DNA of 40,522 nucleotides from Neobacillus jeddahensis (GCF_000612625.1 NZ_CCAS010000039.1:1-40522), one strand, 5' to 3'; shown: positions 26,220-35,893, counted from the first letter of the stretch. The notes: generated from the sequence alone by a model not told the origin. Translations and numbers: made by a program.

Positions 26220-29200
26220 TTAATCCTTCAGAACCACATTTTTCGAGCCCAACATATCTCTTAATTGCTGCTGTAATGCTAGAGTTGGATTTACATTATT
26301 TTCCACACTTAATTTAATTGTTTTTCGGGTTTCTTCATAATGTAAAACTACCCCGGTACCCCCGCTATTTTCTTTTAACAACTGATTTATTTTTTGCAAT
26401 AATTTCTCATCCATGAGATTTGCAGGGATTTTTAAAAATAATACCGCTGCTTTTTTTGATTTGCTCTTTAACCATTCCTCTATTTCGACCACTTGTTGGA
26501 TGATAAACTGCAACTTTCCATCACGCTCTTCTAATTTTCCTTCCAGAAGGACAAAATTCCCTTGCCTTAACAACGGTTGAACCCTTTTATACACAGTTGG
26601 AAATACAACTGCCTCTATTTCCCCACTTGCATCACTTACCGTTAAAAAGGCCATTGCATCCCCCTTTTTGGTACGAATAGATTTTAGTTCAGATATATAC
26701 ACTCCCGTAGAAACCCGTTTATGATTACTTCTAAGTTGATATAACATGTATGCACCGGACAGCATTAGATCTTTTTCATAAATGGTTATTGGATGATCTG
26801 AAAGATAAAAGCCGAGTGCCTCTTTTTCAAAGGCTAACTTTTGTTCAAGATTATTCGGGTCGACAGTCACATATTTTGGTTTTGGAATCATTTCATCTTC
26901 GAATAAATCAAATTGCTTGGAGTCATCTGGTTTGAAAATTTGCGCATGTTCAATGGCTACATCCAAGCTTGCAAGCAAAACGGCACGATCTTCTCCAAAT
27001 TCATCGAAACTTCCTGAGTGAACGAGATTTTCAAGCGTTTTTCTGTTTATTGCTTTAGTCGAAACTCTGATACAAAAATCAAATAAGTCTTCAAATTTTT
27101 TCCGTTTCCTTGCTCGGAAAATTTCCTTCAAGGCAGCTGCTCCAACACTTTTAATCGCTGCAAGGCTATAGCGAATAGCACCTTTTTCAACTTGAAACGA
27201 GTAAGCACTATAATTAATCGATGGAGGAAGAACCTCGATTTTCCTTTGCCTTGTTTCAATAATATATTGGGCAATTTTTGTGTCATTTCCGATGGCATTG
27301 GTTAGCAATCCTGCCATAAAATGAACAGGGTAATTCGCTTTTAAATAGGCTAATTGATAGGCGATCATACTATAAGCAACTGCATGACTACGATTAAAGC
27401 CATAATTAGAGAATCTGACGATTAAATCATATATTTGATTGGCAAGTTCCTTTGTATATCCCTTTTCCAGTGTCCCTTTCACAAAGTGATTGCGCTCTTT
27501 ATCTAGTACTTCTTTTTGCTTTTTCCCAACTGCTTTTCGTAAAAGATCGGCTTCACCAAGTGAGAAACCAGCCATTTTCGATGCAATCTGTATAATCTGT
27601 TCTTGGTAAACAATGACCCCATAAGTATTTTCAAGGATAGGCTCCAAGTCAGGGTGTGGATATTCGATTGCCTGTTTCCCATGTTTCCGATCAATATAAA
27701 GTGGGATATTTTCCATTGGACCTGGGCGATACAATGCATTTACGGCAACAATATCCTCAAATCGAGAAGGCCTTAATTTTGTTAATACTTTCCGCATTCC
27801 TTCCGATTCCAGCTGAAATATACCTGTTGTTTCACCGCTTGCTAATAAATCAAAGGTCATTGAGTCATCTAGCGGAACCGCCTTTATATCTACTTTTCTT
27901 CCATTGTGGCGATGAATCGAAGCTAGAATTGTTTCAATCAATGAAAGATTTCTAAGACCAAGGAAATCCATTTTCAGCAATCCAAGCTCTTCCAGATATT
28001 CCATTGAATATTGCGTTAAGTAAATATCATTAGATCCCTTTTGAATCGGGATCAATTCTATAAGTTGCTTCTCGCTGATGACCACTCCTGCAGCATGGGT
28101 AGAAGTATGCCTGGGTAGTCCTTCAAGCTTTAAAGCTGTATCATAAAGTCTACGGTTTAGCGCGTTTTCATTAATAAATCTTCTTAGTGACTCCGATTCT
28201 TTATAGGCAGCTTGCAAATTTATACCTAATCGTGAAGGAATCATCCTCGACAAATGCTCCAGTTCTTTTGAATTTAACCCGAATGCTCTTCCTACATCTC
28301 TTAGGGCGGCTTTGGCTGCTAATGTTCCAAAGGTTACTATTTGAGCAACATGGAGTTCACCGTATTTTTCTGTGACATATTTAATCACTTCATCTCGGCG
28401 ATGGTCTGGAAAGTCAATATCAATATCGGGCATAGAGATCCGTTCTGGATTTAAAAACCGCTCAAATAATAGATTATGTGTGAGGGGATCAACATCGGTA
28501 ATAAAAAGGACATACGCAACAAGTGAGCCCGCTGCTGAGCCCCGGCCTGGTCCAGTCAAAATTCCTTGTTCGCGCGCATATCTCATAAAATCCCAAACAA
28601 TTAAAAAGTAATTGCTAAATTTCATTCGCTTGATTACAGATAATTCAAATGATAATCGCTCCATATAAGCTTGGGACGGTGCAGCAAAACGTTCTGTTAG
28701 CCCCTTTTCACATAACATCTCAAGAAATTCCTCTGCAGGCATTCCATTATCAGTCGGAAAAGTAGGTAAATAGGTTTTATTTAGTTCAATATTGACATTG
28801 CATCTATCTTTAATACGAATGGTATTTTCCAATGCTTCTGGAACTTCTGAAAAGCAATCGACCATTTCAGCTGCAGTTTTTAAATAAAATTGATCGCTGC
28901 CTAGCTGTTCCCGATGATCATCCTGGAGTTTATCCCCATTCTTGATTGCCAGCAAACATTCGTGCGCAAAAGTATCCTCTTTCTCCAAATAGTGGACTCG
29001 ATTTGTTGCTACAAGGGGGATCTGTAACTCTTTTGATAACCTGATAATCTGAGTCCTGAGGACCGACTCTTGATCCAGTTGATGATTTTGTATCGCGAGA
29101 AAAAAGTGATCGTTGCCAAAAATAGCTTCCAGTTTTCTCGTTACATTTCTCGCATATTCCTCATTTCCATTCAATAGCGACTGTTCAATCTCACCTTCTG

Positions 29201-29582
29201 GTCCAGGCGTAATCGCAATAATTCCTTCTGAATAATGCTTCAGCCATTTTAGCGGCAGCCCATTATCGGCCTTTGTCTGAACAGCACTGGAAATTTTCAG
29301 GAGATTTCTAAACCCCTGCTCATTTTCCGCAAGTAAGACAAGTGGATAACATTCATTCAGCGTGCTCTCACTTTCTACATCCACCGTTAACCCAATAATT
29401 GGTTTTAGATTATGTTGCTTACAAAGCTTGTAAAATTCAATCGTTCCGTACATGACATTCCTATCGGTTAGAGCAAGAGCTGAGAAACCCTTCCTCTTGG
29501 CACTTGCGATTAATTCTGGGACTGAAGCCGTACTTGTCAACAAACTATAAGCACTATAAACATGAAGGTGAATAAAAGACAT
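26220..29582 (-). CDS. dnaE: DNA polymerase III alpha subunit, DnaE type
   Basis: Replicative polymerase of family C (1120 aa); in Bacillus DnaE works beside PolC, extending primers on the lagging strand. The PHP domain starts FIHLHVYSAYSLLTSTASV. The polymerase active site includes PDIDIDFPDHRRDEVIKYV, with GPGRGSAAGSLVAY before and FNRSHAVAYSMIAYQLAYLKANYP after it. Near the C-terminus are the helix-hairpin-helix segment and an OB fold (VYISELKSIRTKKGDAMAFL). It lacks the inserted 3'-5' exonuclease that distinguishes PolC. Stop and the malic-enzyme promoter almost touch. It is divergent from ytrH. Confidence 0.97.
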   Translation of the reverse strand: MSFIHLHVYSAYSLLTSTASVPELIASAKRKGFSALALTDRNVMYGTIEFYKLCKQHNLKPIIGLTVDVESESTLNECYPLVLLAENEQGFRNLLKISSAVQTKADNGLPLKWLKHYSEGIIAITPGPEGEIEQSLLNGNEEYARNVTRKLEAIFGNDHFFLAIQNHQLDQESVLRTQIIRLSKELQIPLVATNRVHYLEKEDTFAHECLLAIKNGDKLQDDHREQLGSDQFYLKTAAEMVDCFSEVPEALENTIRIKDRCNVNIELNKTYLPTFPTDNGMPAEEFLEMLCEKGLTERFAAPSQAYMERLSFELSVIKRMKFSNYFLIVWDFMRYAREQGILTGPGRGSAAGSLVAYVLFITDVDPLTHNLLFERFLNPERISMPDIDIDFPDHRRDEVIKYVTEKYGELHVAQIVTFGTLAAKAALRDVGRAFGLNSKELEHLSRMIPSRLGINLQAAYKESESLRRFINENALNRRLYDTALKLEGLPRHTSTHAAGVVISEKQLIELIPIQKGSNDIYLTQYSMEYLEELGLLKMDFLGLRNLSLIETILASIHRHNGRKVDIKAVPLDDSMTFDLLASGETTGIFQLESEGMRKVLTKLRPSRFEDIVAVNALYRPGPMENIPLYIDRKHGKQAIEYPHPDLEPILENTYGVIVYQEQIIQIASKMAGFSLGEADLLRKAVGKKQKEVLDKERNHFVKGTLEKGYTKELANQIYDLIVRFSNYGFNRSHAVAYSMIAYQLAYLKANYPVHFMAGLLTNAIGNDTKIAQYIIETRQRKIEVLPPSINYSAYSFQVEKGAIRYSLAAIKSVGAAALKEIFRARKRKKFEDLFDFCIRVSTKAINRKTLENLVHSGSFDEFGEDRAVLLASLDVAIEHAQIFKPDDSKQFDLFEDEMIPKPKYVTVDPNNLEQKLAFEKEALGFYLSDHPITIYEKDLMLSGAYMLYQLRSNHKRVSTGVYISELKSIRTKKGDAMAFLTVSDASGEIEAVVFPTVYKRVQPLLRQGNFVLLEGKLEERDGKLQFIIQQVVEIEEWLKSKSKKAAVLFLKIPANLMDEKLLQKINQLLKENSGGTGVVLHYEETRKTIKLSVENNVNPTLALQQQLRDMLGSKNVVLKD

Positions 29583-29708
29583 AGGGTAACACCGTTCCTT
29601 AAACTTAATATCTATTATTTATTATAGGGCTTACGGACAAAAAAAGAAAATATGTTCTTATTTGAAAAGCAAAAGCAAGTAGACAAAAACTAGTTCGTCA
29701 CTCTAAAA

Positions 29709-29737
29709 CATAATCTCGAGCCATTGTCCATATAAAT
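29709..29737 (+). promoter_or_regulatory. Candidate sigma-E promoter of ytrHI
   Basis: ACATAAT ending at 29714, exactly 14 bases, then CATATAAAT (29729-29737) resembles the mother-cell sigma-E consensus (about ATATT, N14, CATACAAT). The known sigma-E control of ytrHI in B. subtilis fits this. The 177 bases between dnaE and ytrH show nothing else clear. Confidence 0.5.
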
Positions 29738-29781
29738 GAATATAAGGTATTTGATTTTGTATGATGAGGGCGGTTGAAGGA

Positions 29782-30120
29782 ATGAAAGAAATTGGTTTTT
29801 TTCCGGCATTTATTGAAAGCTATTTTATTGCCTTAGGAGTGGTGCTTGGCGGTTCCTTAATCGGAGGAATTGCATCCTTTTTAACTGGACAACCACCACT
29901 TACTACCGTCTACCGTTTGTCTTCCGCACTTCGAATTTGGGCAATCGTTGCTGCGATTGGTGGAACATTTGATGCGGTTTACACGTTCGAAAGAGGCTTA
30001 TTTAACGCAGATACAAAGGATCTATTTAAACAATTACTAATCATTCTGTCTGCATTAGGCGGAGCCCAGACAGGAGCTCTTATCATTAATTGGCTAACAC
30101 AGGAGCATATATCATCATGA
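29782..30120 (+). CDS. ytrH: Sporulation membrane protein YtrH
   Basis: A 112-aa membrane protein needed for efficient sporulation in Bacillus; it acts in the mother cell. Three hydrophobic segments are seen (about 8-33 with ALGVVLGGSLIGGIASFLTG, 49-66 and 84-103), and the conserved loop AAIGGTFDAVYTFERGLF. I prefer ATG 29782, because GAGGGCGG lies eight bases before it; an ATG seven codons upstream (29761) has no good ribosome site. The stop overlaps the ytrI start (ATGA), so the pair is translated together. Confidence 0.88.
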   Translation: MKEIGFFPAFIESYFIALGVVLGGSLIGGIASFLTGQPPLTTVYRLSSALRIWAIVAAIGGTFDAVYTFERGLFNADTKDLFKQLLIILSALGGAQTGALIINWLTQEHISS

Positions 30121-30617
30121 GAATACCGCCATTATACCGCAGACCTGGATGGCAGCGATTTTTTTCGGGAATGGCAGTTGGCGGCGCCATCAGCTGGTGT
30201 ATCTTTCTGTACATATACGGTGTTTGGCAGGAAGAGAATACAGAATTGATTCGCAAGCAGCAGGAGAAGATTGTTGATTTAAACAATGAGAAAAAGATCT
30301 GGCAAGAAGAATATAAAGAAATGAACAAGCGGAATATGGAACAGCTGACAGTTCAGAAGATACAAATAAAAATCACGAACTCCGAAAAATATAAATTGGA
30401 CTCGTTAAGTGTATTAGAGACAGAAAACTCTGTCAGAGACGATATTAGTATGATGTTGGCAAAGGATTTAGAGACAGTATATAAATCGAAGGAATTGTAT
30501 AAAAAAATCATTGAAAACAAACAAGTTAAAATGAATGAGAAAAGATATAAATTGAAGGTACAAGAAATGGTTATTTATACAACTGTAACGGTACAATTAG
30601 AAATACAATTTGAGTAA
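30117..30617 (+). CDS. ytrI: Sporulation membrane protein YtrI
   Basis: A 166-aa partner of YtrH, also required for normal sporulation in Bacillus. It starts MRIPPLYRRPGWQRFFSGMAVGGAIS, with one membrane helix (about 15-36), then a charged coiled-coil stretch (about 38-75, RKQQEKIVDLNNEKKIWQEE-like heptads) and a small alpha/beta tail rich in Val and Thr. The ATGA overlap with ytrH settles the start at 30117. A terminator begins at its stop codon. Confidence 0.88.
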   Translation: MRIPPLYRRPGWQRFFSGMAVGGAISWCIFLYIYGVWQEENTELIRKQQEKIVDLNNEKKIWQEEYKEMNKRNMEQLTVQKIQIKITNSEKYKLDSLSVLETENSVRDDISMMLAKDLETVYKSKELYKKIIENKQVKMNEKRYKLKVQEMVIYTTVTVQLEIQFE

Positions 30618-30645
30618 ACGGCCCGTACCAGGACCGTTTACTTTT
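30613..30645 (+). terminator. Terminator of ytrHI
   Basis: AGTAAACGG (30613-30621) pairs with CCGTTTACT (30634-30642) around a 12-base loop, followed by TTTTGTT. The ytrI stop codon is inside the left arm. It probably also helps end nrnA transcripts from the other side. Confidence 0.75.
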
Positions 30646-30651
30646 TGTTCC

Positions 30652-31596
30652 CTATTTTGAATCGTTTTCACAAACTTCAGCTAGTTCCTTTAAAACATGC
30701 TCTACTTCGTCCCAAGAATAAATGGAAGCACCTGACGCAAGCGGATGCCCGCCTCCGTTAAACTTCCTAGCAACCCCATTAATGATTGGTCCTTTCGAGC
30801 GCAGACGGACCCGTATTTGATCATCTTCTTCAATAAAAAAGACCCATGCTTTTATTCCTTTTACATCTCCTAATGTACTAACAAGCAAGGATGCTTCTGC
30901 AGGCCTTGCATCATATTCTTTTAGTAAATCCTTTGTAAGCATAACAGATGCAACACCATTTGACTGAAGCTCAAAATTTTGCAGAATATAGCCGTTTAGC
31001 TTAATGATTTTTGGATCTAATTCATACATCCTATCAAACAGTTCCGTTCGGTTAAAATTGTAATGTATCAATTCCCCGGCATAGGTGAACGTTTTTTCTG
31101 TTGAACTAGGAAACAGAAATCTCCCCGTATCACCAACAATACCAGCAAACAAAAGCCTTGCTGCATCATCGTTCATTTTCAGGCCTCTATCTTTTCCTTT
31201 TAAGTAAAATTCATAAATCATCTCACTACATGAACTGGCAGTTGTATCGACCCATAATAAATCACCATAGGGATCTTCATTTGGATGATGATCGATTTTT
31301 ATTAATTTATCCCCCAGCGAGTAACGCCTGTCACAGATTCTTTCCTCATTAGCCGTATCACAAACAATCACTAATGCCCCTGTATAAACCACATCTTCAA
31401 TCACATCAAGCCTACGCATATAATGAAGTGTCGGTTCCTCTTGACCAACGGCATATACCTTTTTTTCCGGATAGGATTCTTGTAAAATTGCCACCAATCC
31501 CCCTTGCGAACCATAAGCATCAGGGTCGGGACGGACATGACGATGAACAATGATGGTTTCATATTGTTCAATCGCAGTTAAAATTTGCTCATTCAT
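30652..31596 (-). CDS. nrnA: Oligoribonuclease / pAp phosphatase NrnA
   Basis: DHH-DHHA1 family phosphoesterase (314 aa) that degrades 2-5-base RNAs and removes the 3'-phosphate of pAp. The metal-binding motifs are HRHVRPDPDAYGSQGGL, VCDTANEERICD, and the name-giving KIDHHPNEDPYGD; the DHHA1 part ends with FNGGGHPLASGASIY. I use ATG 31596, eight bases after AAGGAG, not the GTG two codons earlier, which is too close. It stands alone on the minus strand between two plus-strand genes, as in B. subtilis. Confidence 0.94.
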   Translation of the reverse strand: MNEQILTAIEQYETIIVHRHVRPDPDAYGSQGGLVAILQESYPEKKVYAVGQEEPTLHYMRRLDVIEDVVYTGALVIVCDTANEERICDRRYSLGDKLIKIDHHPNEDPYGDLLWVDTTASSCSEMIYEFYLKGKDRGLKMNDDAARLLFAGIVGDTGRFLFPSSTEKTFTYAGELIHYNFNRTELFDRMYELDPKIIKLNGYILQNFELQSNGVASVMLTKDLLKEYDARPAEASLLVSTLGDVKGIKAWVFFIEEDDQIRVRLRSKGPIINGVARKFNGGGHPLASGASIYSWDEVEHVLKELAEVCENDSK

Positions 31597-31686
31597 AAAC
31601 ACTACTCCTTAAGAACCAATAATGGCTTTTTTTTAATATACACGATAAAATGGTAGAAGATTTTAGAAACATGGAGGAACAAAAGA

Positions 31687-31998
31687 ATGTTTGTACTCGT
31701 AATATTAATTGTTGTTCTGTTTGCTTTCTATTTATTTTATAAAACAAAATACTTCAGAAGCAACCGTCAAGTAGAAAAGAAATGGCTTTCAGCAAAATCA
31801 AATATGGCGCTCGGTCTTTTTGTCTGCTTATTCGGCGTAAATCATCTGATATTCATTTCTGAATCGACGGTATCTTATCTTGTAGCTGCCCTATTTATTG
31901 TATACGGTGCCGTATTCAGTTTGATTGGTTACAAAAAGTATAAACACTATCTTCCCTTTGCCATAGAAGAGGCCAATATTGTTGAAGGCCAAAAATAA
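31687..31998 (+). CDS. ytpI: YtpI-family membrane protein
   Basis: A 103-aa protein with three hydrophobic segments (about 1-17, 38-56 and 60-80) and conserved KWLSAKSNMALGLFVCLFG between the first two. Family YtpI, function unknown. GGAGG precedes the ATG by about 10 bases. It is divergent from nrnA and lies next to ytoI in the same order as in B. subtilis, which supports the assignment. Confidence 0.82.
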   Translation: MFVLVILIVVLFAFYLFYKTKYFRSNRQVEKKWLSAKSNMALGLFVCLFGVNHLIFISESTVSYLVAALFIVYGAVFSLIGYKKYKHYLPFAIEEANIVEGQK

Positions 31999-32002
31999 AG
32001 TT

Positions 32003-32030
32003 GAGCCGCTTCTCCATTCGGAAGCGGCTC
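32003..32030 (+). terminator. Hairpin after ytpI
   Basis: GAGCCGCTTC (32003-32012) and GAAGCGGCTC (32021-32030) make a 10-bp stem with an 8-base loop five bases past the stop. The tail TAAATATTTC is only moderately T-rich. Confidence 0.65.
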
Positions 32031-32111
32031 TAAATATTTCTTTCACCTATGAAACGCTATATCCTTTAACCACATATTTAAGTTTTGCATTAAGTCCCGT
32101 GGGGCAATTCA

Positions 32112-33431
32112 TTAATTCCGATCAATAAGCTGGCACATCATCATGGCTTTTCCAACCAAGATCCCTTCATTGAAAACTTCAACATCTACTTTTCCAAACT
32201 TCCGTCCAACTTCAAGAATTTTTGGAAAAACCTCTAATGTACTCTCCATTTGTACAGGCTTAATAAAGTAAATCGTCATATTTTCAACGACAAGGTCGCC
32301 TTTTTTGTAACTGCGCAAAACACGATTTGCTGCATCTGAAACAATGGTGGTAAATACGCCATAAGAAATCGTTCCAAGATGGTTGGTCATTTGCGGAGTC
32401 ACATCGCAGGAATATACTTCTTCCCCTTTTGGTTTTCCTTGCATTAGAACCATTTGATTTGTCACGATATCATCAATTGTTTCCCCTACTTGGGGCTGGC
32501 GTTGGTTCATTTGCAGCGCCTTCAGGACATCCTGCCGGCTTATAATACCTTCTAATCGATTTGAATCATCAGAAACAGGGAGAACTTCAATCCCTTCCCA
32601 GACCATCGTATGGGCTGTAGAAGCAACACTTGTTTTTCCATTAACGGTCATCGGATTTTTTGTCATAATTTTATCGATAGAAGTTTCTAAAGCCTGGCCT
32701 AAAATGTCTTTACTTGTCACCATGCCTTGAATTTTCATGTTTAGATCCACGACAGGGTAACGGCTGTGGGTCGTTTTTTGATTAAACTCATGCCATCTTG
32801 CCACCTTATCAGTCGTTTTCAAATAAAACGTGTCTGCTAGGGGTGTTAAAATATCTTCTACTAAAATAATTTCTTTTTTTATTAATTGGTCGTATATAGC
32901 CCTATTAATCATCGTAGCCACGGTAAAGGTATCATAGCTTGTTGAAATAACTGGCATTTCTAATTTATCTGCCAGTTTCTTCACATGATCTTCAGCATCA
33001 AATCCCCCGGTTATTAATACTGCGGCACCTGCCTTTAAGGCGAGTTCATGTGCTTGGGTACGGTTCCCGACAATTAATAGATTTCCTGCTTCTGTATAGC
33101 GCATCATTGCTTCAAGTTTCATCGCACCGATGACAAATTTGTTCAGCGTTTTATGCAAGCCCGTTCTACCGCCCAATACCTGTCCATCAACGATATTTAC
33201 AATTTCAGCAAATGTCAGCTTTTCAATATTTTCTTTCTTCTTCCGCTCAATCCTAATTGTACCGACTCTTTCAATTGTGCTAACATACCCTTTATTTTCT
33301 GCTTCCTTTATCGCTCGATAGGCTGTACCTTCACTTACGGTCATCGCCTTGGCGATTTGCCGCACTGATATTTTTTCCCCAATTGGAAGTCCATCAATGT
33401 ATTGCAAAATTTGTTCATGCTTTGTAGCCAA
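32112..33431 (-). CDS. ytoI: YtoI: HTH-DRTGG-CBS-hotdog protein
   Basis: A 439-aa multidomain protein of unknown function. The order is a GntR/MarR-like helix-turn-helix (about 15-55, VRQIAKAMTVSEGTAYRAIKEAENKGY), a DRTGG domain (about 75-180), two CBS repeats (about 200-310, RYPVVDLNMKIQGMVTSKDIL and VLPVSDDSNRLEGIISRQDVL) that usually bind an adenosyl ligand, and a C-terminal thioesterase-like hotdog (about 330-437). This suggests a nucleotide-sensing regulator with a possible acyl-CoA-binding end. TTG 33431 is favoured over GTG 33440: AAGGGTG then lies six bases before the start and the protein opens MATKHEQILQY, as I recall for orthologues. Confidence 0.88.
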   Translation of the reverse strand: MATKHEQILQYIDGLPIGEKISVRQIAKAMTVSEGTAYRAIKEAENKGYVSTIERVGTIRIERKKKENIEKLTFAEIVNIVDGQVLGGRTGLHKTLNKFVIGAMKLEAMMRYTEAGNLLIVGNRTQAHELALKAGAAVLITGGFDAEDHVKKLADKLEMPVISTSYDTFTVATMINRAIYDQLIKKEIILVEDILTPLADTFYLKTTDKVARWHEFNQKTTHSRYPVVDLNMKIQGMVTSKDILGQALETSIDKIMTKNPMTVNGKTSVASTAHTMVWEGIEVLPVSDDSNRLEGIISRQDVLKALQMNQRQPQVGETIDDIVTNQMVLMQGKPKGEEVYSCDVTPQMTNHLGTISYGVFTTIVSDAANRVLRSYKKGDLVVENMTIYFIKPVQMESTLEVFPKILEVGRKFGKVDVEVFNEGILVGKAMMMCQLIDRN

Positions 33432-33502
33432 GACCTTCACCCTTTTTGTGTTTAAATTCCATGCTATCCAATCTTGATTGAACTGGATTATGTCTAAATT
33501 CC

Positions 33503-33531
33503 ATTATAGAGTGTTGAAAGCCTTGATTCAA
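33503..33531 (-). promoter_or_regulatory. Sigma-A promoter of ytoI
   Basis: On the minus strand TTGAAT (complement of 33526-33531), a 17-base spacer and TATAAT (complement of 33503-33508). The expected start is about 65 bases ahead of ytoI. Confidence 0.7.
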
Positions 33532-33588
33532 TGCGGTTTCTCACAAATATCATGCTCGTTGAAATCAACGGTTGAATTATTCATCGCC

Positions 33589-33825
33589 CTAATGAAAAGA
33601 ACGGGACTTTTTCTTCAAACGGCCGGTCTCGAATTTTTGTCCCTGTTTCTTCGGACTATAGAGCAGTCCGGTAAGATTTCCAGCCATGACAATCAAGGCA
33701 AATATAAGCCACACTGCGGAAAATATCCCTTGAGCTCCATCGAGATTAACCGTCAATCTTGGTACCGCGAAATAAAGCATGAAGCCACTGAGCAATAAAC
33801 ATAATAAATATCTGTTCTTTTTCAT
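33589..33825 (-). CDS. Small membrane protein, unknown function
   Basis: A 78-aa protein I cannot name. Two hydrophobic helices (about 7-22, LLCLLLSGFMLYFAV, and 36-54, GIFSAVWLIFALIVMAGNL) are separated by a short loop, and the C-terminus is strongly basic (KKQGQKFETGRLKKKSRSF), so both ends are probably cytoplasmic. GGAGGGG lies six bases before ATG 33825, which is why I use it and not the ATG five codons upstream. It is between ytkL and ytoI on the same strand. Confidence 0.72.
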   Translation of the reverse strand: MKKNRYLLCLLLSGFMLYFAVPRLTVNLDGAQGIFSAVWLIFALIVMAGNLTGLLYSPKKQGQKFETGRLKKKSRSFH

Positions 33826-33911
33826 ATATTTCCCCTCCACTTTTTAAAAGACTACTTCATCTATCTTTATGCACAATAGTGGAAAAAAAGTATGTGAATG
33901 CTATATGACTA

Positions 33912-34592
33912 CTAAATTTCTATTACATCACCTGGTGTTAGAACCTTCCCGTTTTTATGATCGAGCATAGAAATAAAACGATTGGGGTCTTGTTTAATTG
34001 GCGGGAAGGTATTAAAGTGGATTGGTACAACCACTTTCGCTTTTAGCAGATTAGCCGCATAGGCAGCATCTTCAGGTCCCATCGTAAAATTATCTCCAAT
34101 TGGTAGGAAAGCAAGATCAATCGGGTGCCGTTCTCCAATTAATTTCATATCGGAAAATAGTGCCGTGTCGCCAGCATGGTAAACGGTCTTCCCTTCACTC
34201 ATAAACAGAATTCCGGCTGGCATTCCGCAATAAATAAGTTCATTTTTTTCGGTTCGATAGCTTGAACCATGAAAAGCTTGTGTCAGCTTAACCTTTCCAA
34301 ACTCAAATTGGTAGGATCCGCCAATATGCATTCCATGCGTGCGAACACCTTGCCAACTTAAAAAAGTAGCGAGTTCATCCGTTGCGATTACAAGGGCATT
34401 ATTCTTTTTTGCTAACTCCACAGTGTCCCCTACATGATCATTATGGCCATGTGATAGGATTATCACGTCTGGCTTAACATTCTCAACTTGTAAATCGGTT
34501 AATCCGTTTCCGTTTATAAAGGGATCGATGATGATTATTTTGCCCTTCGTTTTGATTTGGACAACTGAATGTCCGTGATAAGAAATTTTCAT
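33912..34592 (-). CDS. ytkL: UPF0173 metal-dependent hydrolase YtkL
   Basis: A 226-aa metallo-beta-lactamase-fold hydrolase. The metal-binding signature [11 protein letters not shown] (H-x-H-x-D-H) is at about residues 46-56; further ligands are in [16 protein letters not shown] and VPIHFNTFP. The family (UPF0173) is widespread, with no proven physiological substrate. No signal peptide, so cytoplasmic. AGAGGGATATAAAAG before the ATG supplies the ribosome site. Confidence 0.9.
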   Translation of the reverse strand: MKISYHGHSVVQIKTKGKIIIIDPFINGNGLTDLQVENVKPDVIILSHGHNDHVGDTVELAKKNNALVIATDELATFLSWQGVRTHGMHIGGSYQFEFGKVKLTQAFHGSSYRTEKNELIYCGMPAGILFMSEGKTVYHAGDTALFSDMKLIGERHPIDLAFLPIGDNFTMGPEDAAYAANLLKAKVVVPIHFNTFPPIKQDPNRFISMLDHKNGKVLTPGDVIEI

Positions 34593-34774
34593 TCTTTTAT
34601 ATCCCTCTCAAAAGTTATATTATGTACTTCCATAAAAATGATGGAATTCCTTCTTCATTTATTCCCATAACTCTATTGTTTTAAAGCAAGTTAAGCTGTC
34701 ATGGTTTACATTTACTATTAATATTGATACTCTCAATTTGGATTAGATTTTAATATAAGGGGGCCCCCTAGATC

Positions 34775-35872
34775 ATGAATCAACGATTAGGAAAACTGCA
34801 AACATGGATGAAAGAAAATGATATCGACGTTAGTTTTCTTACTTCTTCCGAAAATGTATTTTATTTAAGTGGCTATTATACCGACCCACACGAAAGATTG
34901 CTGGCACTTGTCATTTTTCAAGATGAGGAGCCATTCCTTGTATGCCCAGGAATGGAAGTGCACGATGCTAAACGGTCCGGTTGGGAACATGAAATTATTG
35001 GGTATAGCGACATCGATCATCCATGGGAGATGATTCGTCATTCCATCAACAAAAGGATCAATAGAGTTGCTAAGGTTGCGATTGAAAAAGAACATATGAA
35101 CGTTGAACGTTACGAACAGATTTCAGGGTTATTTTCAACAGCAACCTTTGTATCCGCCGAGGAAAAACTACGAATGCTTCGGATGATTAAAGATGCTAAA
35201 GAATTGAAAGTCATTGAAGAAGCTTGTGCCCTTGCCGACTATGCTGTTGAATTCGGTGTAAGTGAAATAAAGGAAGGGAAAACAGAGCTTGAAGTCCTAA
35301 ATGCCTTGGAGTATGCCCTGAAGCAAAAAGGGGTTACCGAAATGTCATTTTCAACAATGGTTCTAACTGGAGCAAACGCAGCATCCCCACATGGCAACCC
35401 AGGAGAAACGAAAATTCAAAAAGGGGATCTTGTCTTATTCGATTTGGGTGTTGTTATCGACAGGTATTGCTCGGATATCACACGAACCGTTGCATATGGG
35501 GATATTAACGACAAGCAAAAAGAAATTTACGATACAGTTTTAAAAGCACAACTTGCTGCGATTGAGGCAAGCAAACCTGGGGTTAGCGCTGCTGAAGTAG
35601 ATCTTACTGCACGTCACATTATCTCTGATGCTGGCTACGGTGAATACTTTCCGCATCGGTTAGGTCACGGTCTTGGAATTAGCGTCCATGAGTACCCTTC
35701 ATTAACAGAGACGAATCAGTTAATCATTGAAGAAGGTATGGTTTACACTATTGAGCCTGGTATTTATGTACCAAATGTTGCAGGAGTGCGGATCGAAGAT
35801 GACATATATATCACTGCCAATGGAGCGAAAGTATTAACAAAGTATCCAAAAGAACTTCAAGTCATTAAATAA
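34775..35872 (+). CDS. Xaa-Pro peptidase, M24 family
   Basis: Cytoplasmic metallopeptidase (365 aa) expected to cleave X-Pro bonds in small peptides. A creatinase-like N-terminal domain (about 1-125) precedes the pita-bread domain. The five metal ligands can be placed: two Asp in FDLGVVIDRYCSDITRTV, His in HRLGHGLGISVHE, and Glu in TIEPGIYV and GVRIEDDIYI. Aminopeptidase versus dipeptidase (PepQ-like) cannot be decided. The Shine-Dalgarno run is the first half of GGGGGCCCCC (34759-34768), an odd self-complementary block. A promoter TTTACA-N17-TACTCT may lie at about 34707-34735. Confidence 0.9.
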   Translation: MNQRLGKLQTWMKENDIDVSFLTSSENVFYLSGYYTDPHERLLALVIFQDEEPFLVCPGMEVHDAKRSGWEHEIIGYSDIDHPWEMIRHSINKRINRVAKVAIEKEHMNVERYEQISGLFSTATFVSAEEKLRMLRMIKDAKELKVIEEACALADYAVEFGVSEIKEGKTELEVLNALEYALKQKGVTEMSFSTMVLTGANAASPHGNPGETKIQKGDLVLFDLGVVIDRYCSDITRTVAYGDINDKQKEIYDTVLKAQLAAIEASKPGVSAAEVDLTARHIISDAGYGEYFPHRLGHGLGISVHEYPSLTETNQLIIEEGMVYTIEPGIYVPNVAGVRIEDDIYITANGAKVLTKYPKELQVIK

Positions 35873-35893
35873 GAAATTTGGATTTTATTTACA

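Noticed and set aside
30090..30617. Longer ytrI start
   Set aside because: It would overlap ytrH by 31 bases; the ATGA at 30117 gives the expected N-terminus.
33478..33798. Plus-strand frame over the ytoI promoter and the small membrane protein gene
   Set aside because: It lacks a ribosome site and runs antisense to a frame with GGAGGGG and clear membrane helices.
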